From Ruminococcaceae bacterium UBA7217 (GTDB lineage: Bacteria; Bacillota; Clostridia; Oscillospirales; Acutalibacteraceae), in NCBI GenBank assembly GCA_002490425.1, contig DKTZ01000019.1, positions 69,290 through 133,289 of the forward strand: a DNA stretch of 64,000 bases, given 5' to 3'. Below the pieces are notes generated by a model that searched no databases, was not told the DNA's origin, and saw nothing but the letters and a program-made list of their open reading frames with translations. This document shows positions 52,247-59,579 of the stretch, one piece after another. The translations under genes were made by a program, and so were the position numbers. Within the stretch, counting starts at the first letter, position 1. Every line of letters begins with the position of its first letter.

Positions 52247-52924
52247 ATGATAAAAGCGGTTTTTATTGACATTGACGACACCTTGCTTGATTTCAGCAAA
52301 TGCGCAGAATATTCTATGCACAAAAGCTTTGACGATTTCGGTCTTAAATTCAATAAGGTTATGTTTCCCGTTTTTGAAAAAATTAACACGGGGCTTTGGC
52401 ACAGGCTCGAAAAAGGCGAAATTACCAAAAATGAGATTTACGGCAAACGCTGGGTTACGGTTTTGGCTGAGTTTAACATTTCACACATTGACGGAAATAA
52501 ATTTGAGGAGCATTTCCAAGGGCATATCCGTGAAAGCGCAGAAAAGGTTGACGGTGCAGAAAGCTTGCTTAAATATCTGTCAGCAAAATACAAAATTTAT
52601 GCTGTCAGCAACGGCCCTCACGAACAGCAGATATACAGACTTCAAAAATCTGACTTGTTACAGTATTTTACCGATGTTTTCACGTCGGAGCTTTTGGGCG
52701 TTCAAAAACCCGATAAAGCCTTTTTTGACGCCTGCTTTAACAGAACAGGCAAAATAAAAAGCAGTGAAACGGTAATTATCGGCGACTCGCTTAATGCAGA
52801 CGTGCTCGGCGGAATAAACTGCAGAATAAAAACTGTTTGGTTTAATAAAAATAACGGCACAGTCAATGAAATTCGCCCTGACTTTACCGTTAATTCGCTT
52901 TATGAAATAAAATGTATCTTATAA
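52247..52924 (+). CDS. HAD-superfamily hydrolase, YjjG-like
   Basis: 225-residue HAD phosphatase. Motif I is FIDIDDTLLDF (residues 6-16), motif II the Ser in YAVSNGPHEQQ near 118, motif III the Lys in GVQKPDKAFF near 148, and motif IV GDSLNADVLGG near 175. A helical cap follows motif I. The sequence resembles YjjG-type pyrimidine nucleotidases, but substrate assignment from sequence is weak. AAGGA lies upstream of the ATG. Confidence 0.85.
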   Translation: MIKAVFIDIDDTLLDFSKCAEYSMHKSFDDFGLKFNKVMFPVFEKINTGLWHRLEKGEITKNEIYGKRWVTVLAEFNISHIDGNKFEEHFQGHIRESAEKVDGAESLLKYLSAKYKIYAVSNGPHEQQIYRLQKSDLLQYFTDVFTSELLGVQKPDKAFFDACFNRTGKIKSSETVIIGDSLNADVLGGINCRIKTVWFNKNNGTVNEIRPDFTVNSLYEIKCIL

Positions 52925-53082
52925 ACAAAAAAGCGCCCACAAGTGGCGGCTTATTAAATATAATACACTCTTATGAGCAGATTTTCAATGACTTTTTTCG
53001 AGTTTTTTCAACTTTGTAAAAAGTAACCTAAATCTGCCTTTTTTTATTTACAATTCTTTACTTAAAAAGGCCTGTTAATTTA

Positions 53083-53111
53083 TTGAAATAAAGGGATTTT
53101 TCGTTTATAAT
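53083..53111 (+). promoter_or_regulatory. Sigma-A promoter of the AI-2E transporter gene
   Basis: -35 TTGAAA (53083-53088), 17-base spacer, -10 TATAAT (53106-53111). The rest of the 258-bp gap is AT-rich; I see nothing else in it. Confidence 0.72.
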
Positions 53112-53182
53112 TATATGATGTTATTGTAAAATCGTGTTTTACGGGCAAAAATATAAGACGTTCCGAAAAGATAGGTGATAAA

Positions 53183-54394
53183 ATGGAATTAAACAAACAA
53201 AACGTCAAAAAAATACTCGGTATCATTACCTTTGCAATTGTTCTTCTTATGGCTTTTCAGCATTATTCAATTTTAATCTCCGTTTTATCATGGATTATTA
53301 CAATTACAGCGCCCGTTATTATCGGAACTTGCATTGCACTTATGCTAAATGTCCCTATGCGTGCTCTTGAAAAAAATGTTTTTAAATTTATTTCAAACAG
53401 CAAAAGAAAGGGTGTTAAAAAGCTTCTTCGCCCCATAAGTCTCATTTCCACAATTATTTTAACGGTAGGATTCGTTGCGCTTTTAATTTTGATTATTCTT
53501 CCTCAGCTTAAAAATGCGATTATTCTTCTTATAAACAAAGTTCCTTATTATATTGACGCTGCAATTGATTTTATTGAGCCGAGACTTCACAAATTCGGCA
53601 TTGAAGCTGATTTAAGTTCGCTTCACCCTTCACAAATCAATATGAGTAAAGTTCAGACAATGCTTTCAAAGGTCTTTTCTATAAAAAATTCGGACGAGCT
53701 TATCAACACAACCGTCGGCGTCACCTCATCCTTACTTTCGGGCGTAGTTAATTTTGCTCTCGGTGTTGTAATTGCAATTTATTTCCTTGCTGACAAGGAA
53801 CGAATCATCAGATTTATTTCAAGAGCTGCAAGGGTGACATTTCCTGAAAAAATATATAACAAATTTCACCGTATATGCACTGTTTCGGAAACCTCTTTTT
53901 CATCCTTCATCACAGGTCAGTTTACCGATTCAACAATTCTCGGCGTCTTGTGTTTTGTAGGAATGACAATACTACGCCTTCCTGCCGCCGCAGTTGTTGC
54001 GGTGACAATCGGAATAACCTCACTTATTCCTGTTATTGGTCCGTTTATCGGCGAAGCAATCGGATTTATAATTATCTTTATAGAAAATCCCTTGAAGGCA
54101 GTCTTTTTCCTGATTTTCATACTTCTTCTTCAAACGGTTGACAACAATTTTATATATCCGAGAGTTGTAGGCAAATCAGTCGGTCTGCCGGGATTTGTAG
54201 TGCTTATTGCGGTTATTGTCGGCGGAAATATCGGCGGAATATTGGGAATAATACTCGGAGTTCCCCTCTCCTCCGCTATATACATCCTTGTACTTGAAGC
54301 ACTTCGTGAAAAAGAAGAACGAAAAAATGCTGATAAAAAAGACACAGAAAAAGAAGAAAAATCAGATGAAAGTATCATACAAAAGGGAGAATGA
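53183..54394 (+). CDS. AI-2E family transporter
   Basis: 403-residue polytopic membrane protein of the PF01594 family, with about eight segments. Landmarks are NFALGVVIAIYFLADKERI near residue 190, FITGQFTDSTILGVLCFVGM, and LQTVDNNFIYPRVVGKSVGL near 312. Members export small molecules or exchange Na+/H+; quorum-signal export is shown only for a few. It ends in a charged Lys/Glu tail. AGGTGA precedes the ATG, and the stop is two bases before the next gene's preferred start. Confidence 0.9.
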   Translation: MELNKQNVKKILGIITFAIVLLMAFQHYSILISVLSWIITITAPVIIGTCIALMLNVPMRALEKNVFKFISNSKRKGVKKLLRPISLISTIILTVGFVALLILIILPQLKNAIILLINKVPYYIDAAIDFIEPRLHKFGIEADLSSLHPSQINMSKVQTMLSKVFSIKNSDELINTTVGVTSSLLSGVVNFALGVVIAIYFLADKERIIRFISRAARVTFPEKIYNKFHRICTVSETSFSSFITGQFTDSTILGVLCFVGMTILRLPAAAVVAVTIGITSLIPVIGPFIGEAIGFIIIFIENPLKAVFFLIFILLLQTVDNNFIYPRVVGKSVGLPGFVVLIAVIVGGNIGGILGIILGVPLSSAIYILVLEALREKEERKNADKKDTEKEEKSDESIIQKGE

Positions 54395-54396
54395 AT

Positions 54397-55881
54397 ATGG
54401 CTAAACTTGGATTTGACAACGACAAATATCTTCGTATGCAATCGGAGAATATTAAAAAAAGAATAAGTGAGTTCGGCGGCAAGCTTTACCTTGAATTCGG
54501 CGGAAAAATCTTTGACGACTACCATGCATCAAGAGTTTTGCCGGGATTTTTGCCCGACAGTAAAATGAAAATGCTTCTTCAGCTCAAGGACAGCGCTGAA
54601 ATGATTATCGCTATCAATGCAAACGACATTGAGAAAAACAAGGTAAGGGGCGACATCGGCATTACCTACGACCTTGACGTTCTCAGGCTTATGGATATTT
54701 ACAAGAGCTTCGGGCTTCGCATTTGCGGTGTAGTTTTAACTCAGTTCAGCTCTCAGCCGTCTGCAATTAAATTTGAGGAAAAATTAGCAGGGCTCGGAAT
54801 TAAGACCTATCGTCATTACAGCATTGAAAACTATCCGCAGGACATTCAGCTTATAGTCAGCGACAACGGCTACGGCAAAAACGATTACATAGAAACAACA
54901 CAGCCGCTCGTTGTTGTAACTGCCCCTGGACCGGGAAGCGGCAAAATGGCTGTTTGCCTTTCTCAGCTTTACCACGAGCAAAAAAGAGGTATTAAGGCAG
55001 GCTACGCAAAATTTGAAACCTTCCCGATTTGGAATTTGCCGCTCAAGCACCCCGTAAACCTCGCTTACGAGGCGGCAACAACCGACCTTAACGACGTTAA
55101 TATGATTGACCCGTTCCACCTTGAGGCATACGGCAAAACAACGGTAAACTATAACCGTGATATTGAAATTTTTCCTGTGCTTAACGAAATATTTGAAAGA
55201 ATTTACGGAGTTTCGCCCTATAAATCTCCAACAGATATGGGTGTTAATATGGCGGGCAACTGCATTTTTGATGACGAAGCGGTTAAAGAGGCTTCAAAGC
55301 AAGAGGTTATCCGCAGATATTACAAGGCTCTTGTTAAAAAGAAAAACGGCGAAAATGTTGCAAATGAAATTTACAATCTTGAGCTTTTAATGAAACAGCT
55401 TGAAATTACTCCTGAATACAGAAAATGTGTTGAGCCTGCACTTAAAAAGAGTGAGGAAACGGGCGCTCCCGCCGCCGCTATTGAGCTTTCGGACGGAACG
55501 GTTGTTTTGGGCAAGACATCTTCCCTTTTGGGCGCATCCTCTGCGGCACTTCTTAACGCACTAAAATCAATTGCAGGTATCAGCAGCGACATTGACTTAG
55601 TGTCACCGATTGTTATTGAGCCTATACAGGATTTAAAGGTAAATCATTTAGGCAACAGAAACCCACGGCTTCACACAGACGAGGTTTTGATTGCTCTTTC
55701 AATTTCTGCCGCCACAAACCCGACTGCCGAAAAGGCAATGCAGGCACTCCAAAACCTTAAGGGCTGTGAAATGCACTCAACGGTTATTTTGGCGGATGTT
55801 GATTTGCACACACTCGGAAAGCTGGGCATCAATGTAACCTGCGAACCGCTAAGACAGAAAAAGAGTTATTATAATAAATGA
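54397..55881 (+). CDS. DUF1846 protein
   Basis: 494-residue soluble protein of the DUF1846 family. It has N-terminal GFDNDKYLRMQSENIKKRI, a P-loop-like VTAPGPGSGKMAVCLSQL near residue 177, then KHPVNLAYEAATTDLNDVNM, and C-terminal PRLHTDEVLIALSISAATNP. The function of the family is not established; the loop suggests nucleotide binding. The start is the ATG at 54397 with GGGAG seven bases upstream; the ATG at 54391 overlaps the preceding stop and lies too close to that site. Confidence 0.88.
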   Translation: MAKLGFDNDKYLRMQSENIKKRISEFGGKLYLEFGGKIFDDYHASRVLPGFLPDSKMKMLLQLKDSAEMIIAINANDIEKNKVRGDIGITYDLDVLRLMDIYKSFGLRICGVVLTQFSSQPSAIKFEEKLAGLGIKTYRHYSIENYPQDIQLIVSDNGYGKNDYIETTQPLVVVTAPGPGSGKMAVCLSQLYHEQKRGIKAGYAKFETFPIWNLPLKHPVNLAYEAATTDLNDVNMIDPFHLEAYGKTTVNYNRDIEIFPVLNEIFERIYGVSPYKSPTDMGVNMAGNCIFDDEAVKEASKQEVIRRYYKALVKKKNGENVANEIYNLELLMKQLEITPEYRKCVEPALKKSEETGAPAAAIELSDGTVVLGKTSSLLGASSAALLNALKSIAGISSDIDLVSPIVIEPIQDLKVNHLGNRNPRLHTDEVLIALSISAATNPTAEKAMQALQNLKGCEMHSTVILADVDLHTLGKLGINVTCEPLRQKKSYYNK

Positions 55882-55903
55882 TATAATTAACGGAGTTTTT
55901 GAA

Positions 55904-56170
55904 ATGTGCGATTACTGTGTTCAAACAGAAAAAATCAATATAACCTCTCCTCAAGTCTTTGAACAAACAGTTAAATATATCAAAGAACTTATTGATAAAA
56001 ACGGGTTCATCTTTTTTGAAGGTAACTGTGCAATAGGCGAACATAAGAAAAACGGGCATTGGATTACCGATATTATCTATCATAAAATAAAATGTCCTAA
56101 ATGCGGACAAGTGTTCGAATGTGTAGTCGATACTTATCACGGCGGAGGGTCATTCAGACCGAAACAATAA
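55904..56170 (+). CDS. Small zinc-ribbon-like hypothetical protein
   Basis: 88 residues with MCDYC at the start and CPKCGQVFECVVDTYHGGGS near the end, so two Cys pairs that could bind zinc. The middle segment GNCAIGEHKKNGHWITDIIY is distinctive. Function unknown. GGAG lies ten bases before the ATG. It follows the DUF1846 gene by 22 bases and may share its transcript. Confidence 0.72.
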   Translation: MCDYCVQTEKINITSPQVFEQTVKYIKELIDKNGFIFFEGNCAIGEHKKNGHWITDIIYHKIKCPKCGQVFECVVDTYHGGGSFRPKQ

Positions 56171-56201
56171 GTTCTGCATTTTTTCTATTATATACAAACC
56201 T

Positions 56202-56287
56202 TGTAGGGTACGCTGACTCGGCGTACCTTTTTTATTTGAAATATTTATCAATTTCATTTCGGGATGCCGAGGTCGTCATCCCCTACG
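56202..56287. repeat. Two hairpin repeats (TGTAG- and CTACG-flanked)
   Basis: First: TGTAG then GGTACGCTGA (56207-56216) with TCGGCGTACC (56218-56227), one T-G wobble. Second: GGGATGCCGA (56261-56270) with TCGTCATCCC (56273-56282), one mismatch, followed by CTACG. The 487-bp gap 56171-56657 consists of these, the larger element and the hydrolase promoter. Confidence 0.75.
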
Positions 56288-56341
56288 GTTTGATGCACAT
56301 ATTTTCTTTGAAATATATACAAAATTACGATAATCAACATA

Positions 56342-56530
56342 TTCCCTCCCTCACCGAGGGAGGTGGCATTTTCGCAAGAAAATGACGGAGGGAGTTTACT
56401 TTTTACCAATTTACTCCCTCAGTCTCACTTCGTTCGACAGCTTTCTCACCTTCCGGCTCGGTCGGTGCTTCTCTCATTTCATTCGAGAGGTGTCCACCGG
56501 ACACCCGCACCCTCAAGGAGGGAGCGTTAT
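56342..56530. repeat. Multi-hairpin intergenic element, copy 2
   Basis: Same plan as 49.4-49.5 kb. CCTCCCTC/GAGGGAGG (56345-56363), then GTGGC, ATTTTC/GAAAAT (56368-56383), a long-range stem GGAGGGAGT/ACTCCCTC (56387-56420), and AGTCTCACTTCGTTCGAC, which parallels GTCACTTCGTGAC in copy 1. Further short inverted repeats extend to about 56530. Confidence 0.7.
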
Positions 56531-56543
56531 TTTTTCTCCATTT

Positions 56544-56565
56544 GCCGAGGTCGGCGTTCCCTACA
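56544..56565. repeat. CTACA-flanked hairpin repeat, short form
   Basis: GCCGA (56544-56548) pairs with TCGGC (56551-56555), followed by GTTCC and CTACA (56561-56565). Confidence 0.6.
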
Positions 56566-56587
56566 AAACCAAATTACATAATTACTG

Positions 56588-56616
56588 TTGACTTATTTTG
56601 TGTTTTACTATAAAAT
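56588..56616 (+). promoter_or_regulatory. Sigma-A promoter of the secreted hydrolase gene
   Basis: -35 TTGACT (56588-56593), 17-base spacer, -10 TAAAAT (56611-56616). Confidence 0.75.
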
Positions 56617-56657
56617 AAAAATGTGTTATATTTTTAACAAAGAAAGGGGTACTATCT

Positions 56658-58649
56658 ATGAAAAAAGCGATTTCCATTATTCTGGCATCCTTAATGATTA
56701 TTTCAGCGCTGTCAATTTGCGTTTTCGGCGCAAAGGAGAAAACTCCCGTGATAATCTTGCAGGGGTACAGCGGTCCGACTCTTATTAACACCGATACAGG
56801 CGAGCAGGTTTGGGGGCTTGATTTCAACAAGGTCGGCGAGCGTGTTAAAGAAGAAATTCCAAATCTTTTGGCAAATGTAACTAATGAGGACGCACTTGTC
56901 GAAATAATCGGTACGGTTCTGCTTGAACAGCTTGAGCCTATCGCCTGCAACCCTGACGGCACGTCAAAATACAATGTTGAATGTTACCCTCAGGGAGCTG
57001 AAAACAACAGGCTTTCGGTTCTGCGTGCAAACGGCGGAAAGTACATAGCCGAAAAAGAATTGGTCGATATTATTGCTAATGAAATCGGCGAAGAAAATGT
57101 ATTTATATTCGTTTGCGACTGGCGAAAAAGTCAGATCGACTATGCCGAGGAAATAGACAAGTTTATTCAGGAAGTAAAGAAAATTACGGGAAGTGACAAG
57201 GTTGATATTTTCGGTCTCAGTCACGGCGGCCAGTGCGGCGCATCATATCTTTACTATTACGGGCACAAACAGGACGTTAGAAAAGCTATGCTTACAAGTC
57301 CTGCCATCGGCGGAACATCAATTATCGGTGAGCTTTTCTGCGGAAACAGCGTTGACATTAACTACGAAACAATAGTTAAATTTGTTGAGCAAGGCACAAG
57401 CACCGAAGAAAACTTTGAACAGCTTATAGGAATTATCGGCGTTGACCGTTTAAACCCACTGCTTAACAGAGTTTTACAGGAATATGCCGTTGATTTTGCA
57501 AAATACTTCCCGAGTCTTTGGGATTTTGTTCCGCTTGACTATTTTGAAGAAGCAATGGAGCATATAGGTCTTGACCCGATTGAGAGCGCACCGCTTATTG
57601 CAAAAACAACGGCGCACCACACGGCGGCAATGGCACATATGAGTGAGGGACTTAAACGGGCACAAAAAGCAGGAACGCAAATCGGCATAATATCCTGCAC
57701 AGGCGCTGAATCTTTCACCGGTAACGGAAACAATTCCGATTACATTATTGATGTATATACATCTTCAGGCGCAAAATGTGCCGACATCGGCGAAACCTTT
57801 GAAAAGGATTACAAGCCTGTCTGCACAAGCTGTGCAAATGAAAATCACTACCATATTTCACCTGATTTTGACATTGACGCCTCGTGTGCATACCTTCCAG
57901 ACAGCACTTGGTTTGTTAAGGGTCAGTACCACGGAATGTATGTGTTTGACGCATACACAAGAGGTCTTGTAACCGAATTTTTCTACGGCAATGTGAAAGA
58001 TGTTTTTTCGGATTCACGTTACCCTCAGTTTGAAGCATCGCAAAACTCCGCCGACGGGCTTTATGTTCGATTTGACAATACAAACTTCGGCTACCACACA
58101 CAAAATGACAAAAAGCTTATTATTAAAAATCTTTCGGCCAATTCCGATGCAATTATCTGGAGCATAACAGTTGACGGTGCAGATTTTTCGGTAACCTATG
58201 ACAGAGCGCAAAGCATTGCAAAGGGGCAGATTGCGGAATTTGATATTTCAAGCGGCGATTTTGACAGTTACTCTCTCCCCTTTACCGTCACAGTAAAATA
58301 TTCGCTTAAGAATAATCAGTTAACATACATAACTCAAAGCGTTAATTTCACTCCGCTGACAGAAACACAGGCAAGCAAATTCTCTTATCTTACAAAGCCG
58401 GCGGAAGTTTTACCCGATGTTTACGATGACGAACCCTCCTCGCCGAGCGGCACTGAAAATCCGACCGATAAGCCCTCTTCTGAAACTCCGACAGGAGATA
58501 ACGGCTCAAATGCGCAGACGGTGAAAAACCCAAATACAAGCAGAGCGAGCAGTAAAACGGCAGTTGTTGCAGGAATAATAGTAATATTTCTGTCGGGCGC
58601 ATTGGTAATTTCATTTACAGTTATCCGCAAAAGAAAAATCCGCGAATAA
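56658..58649 (+). CDS. Secreted, membrane-anchored alpha/beta hydrolase (lipase/LCAT-like)
   Basis: 663 residues. A signal peptide (residues 1-24, ending FGA) precedes an alpha/beta-hydrolase domain: PVIILQGYSG near residue 29, FVCDWRKSQIDYAEEIDKF, and the nucleophile elbow DIFGLSHGGQCGASY with Ser near 190. A plausible catalytic His lies in KGQYHGMYV near 425. A beta-sandwich region follows (about 455-575), then a Ser/Pro/Thr linker, NPNTS, one membrane segment and the RKRKIRE tail. It is probably a cell-surface lipase or esterase; substrate unknown. AAGGGG precedes the ATG. Confidence 0.83.
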   Translation: MKKAISIILASLMIISALSICVFGAKEKTPVIILQGYSGPTLINTDTGEQVWGLDFNKVGERVKEEIPNLLANVTNEDALVEIIGTVLLEQLEPIACNPDGTSKYNVECYPQGAENNRLSVLRANGGKYIAEKELVDIIANEIGEENVFIFVCDWRKSQIDYAEEIDKFIQEVKKITGSDKVDIFGLSHGGQCGASYLYYYGHKQDVRKAMLTSPAIGGTSIIGELFCGNSVDINYETIVKFVEQGTSTEENFEQLIGIIGVDRLNPLLNRVLQEYAVDFAKYFPSLWDFVPLDYFEEAMEHIGLDPIESAPLIAKTTAHHTAAMAHMSEGLKRAQKAGTQIGIISCTGAESFTGNGNNSDYIIDVYTSSGAKCADIGETFEKDYKPVCTSCANENHYHISPDFDIDASCAYLPDSTWFVKGQYHGMYVFDAYTRGLVTEFFYGNVKDVFSDSRYPQFEASQNSADGLYVRFDNTNFGYHTQNDKKLIIKNLSANSDAIIWSITVDGADFSVTYDRAQSIAKGQIAEFDISSGDFDSYSLPFTVTVKYSLKNNQLTYITQSVNFTPLTETQASKFSYLTKPAEVLPDVYDDEPSSPSGTENPTDKPSSETPTGDNGSNAQTVKNPNTSRASSKTAVVAGIIVIFLSGALVISFTVIRKRKIRE

Positions 58650-58670
58650 TAAATGTGAATTAAACAATAA

Positions 58671-58705
58671 AAGACCGAGTAGTTTTGAACTGCTCGGTCT
58701 TTTTG
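58671..58705. terminator. Bidirectional terminator between convergent genes
   Basis: 14-bp stem AAGACCGAGTAGTT/AACTGCTCGGTCTT (one G-T pair) with a TTG loop, followed by TTTT on plus; the minus strand reads TTTTATTGTTT after the stem. It serves the hydrolase and the glycerophosphodiesterase. Confidence 0.88.
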
Positions 58706-58716
58706 TATATTGCCAT

Positions 58717-59553
58717 TTAGTATGTCAGTCTGTTTGTTGTGAAATTGTGTATTCCTAAGCCGTAAAGATATTCATATGTCTTTACGCTGTCAACAGTCCA
58801 GCAGGCAAGATTTATATTTTGCTCCTGTGCCTTTTTTACCATATTTTCATTGCAGTTTTTGTGGTTAAAAGCTATTGTATAATTATTAAGCTTTGCAAGG
58901 CGTAAGGTTTTATCCTCTATTTTTTGTGTGAGATACCAAAGCTGAATATCTTCATCAAGATTTCTAAGCTTTTCTAAAATTACGCCGTCAAAGGAAATGA
59001 TTATTGCTTTTTCCCTCATTCCGTCAAATTTGTCAAGAGCAGTTAAAATATCTTCAAGGCAAGTGTAATTTCCCTCTTTAACCTCAATCTGCGGTACCAT
59101 ATTATACTCGTTACAAATTTCAAGATATTTGTCAAGTGTAATAAGCTTTTGCCCTGTGTGTTTTTTCAGATTATTACCGCTGTCAACGGTAAATTTTGAT
59201 ATTTCATCATAAGTCATATCGCTTATTTTTCCTGTACCGTTGGTCATTTTGTCAATATCAGCATTGTGATTGACTACCCAAACATTATCCTTACTCAATT
59301 GGATGTCACATTCGGCGGCAAAGAAGCTCGCTTTGCCCGCTTCAACAAATGAAGCCTCGGTATTTTCGGGTGCTTTTGCCGAAAAACCTCGGTGAGCAAT
59401 CAGCTTGACATTTTCTGTCTGAATATTATTTGAGGACAGAGAAATCGGTTCAGGCGGTATTTTAGGCTTTACTGCAAAAAAGTAAATCGCACATAACACA
59501 ACCGCAAGCACAAATACGGCAGCAAGTATAATTATTCTTTTCTTTTTCGTCAC
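58717..59553 (-). CDS. Membrane-anchored glycerophosphodiester phosphodiesterase
   Basis: 278 residues with one N-terminal membrane segment (about 7-28) and an external GDPD domain. It shows the catalytic LIAHRGFSAKAPENTEASF, the metal ligands in ECDIQLSKD, and VVNHNADIDKMTNGTG. That last motif usually reads HD; here it is HN, with the His kept. The start is a GTG at 59553 behind AGGAG at eight-base spacing; an upstream TTG at 59571 precedes the ribosome site. It probably cleaves glycerophosphodiesters or (lipo)teichoic acid fragments outside the cell. Confidence 0.86.
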   Translation of the reverse strand: MTKKKRIIILAAVFVLAVVLCAIYFFAVKPKIPPEPISLSSNNIQTENVKLIAHRGFSAKAPENTEASFVEAGKASFFAAECDIQLSKDNVWVVNHNADIDKMTNGTGKISDMTYDEISKFTVDSGNNLKKHTGQKLITLDKYLEICNEYNMVPQIEVKEGNYTCLEDILTALDKFDGMREKAIIISFDGVILEKLRNLDEDIQLWYLTQKIEDKTLRLAKLNNYTIAFNHKNCNENMVKKAQEQNINLACWTVDSVKTYEYLYGLGIHNFTTNRLTY

Positions 59554-59579
59554 AAAAAGCACTCCTATCAATGTAAAAA

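Noticed and set aside
52266..52757. 163-codon open frame on plus within the HAD gene
   Set aside because: It overlaps a protein with all four HAD motifs in another frame and shows no family features or ribosome site.
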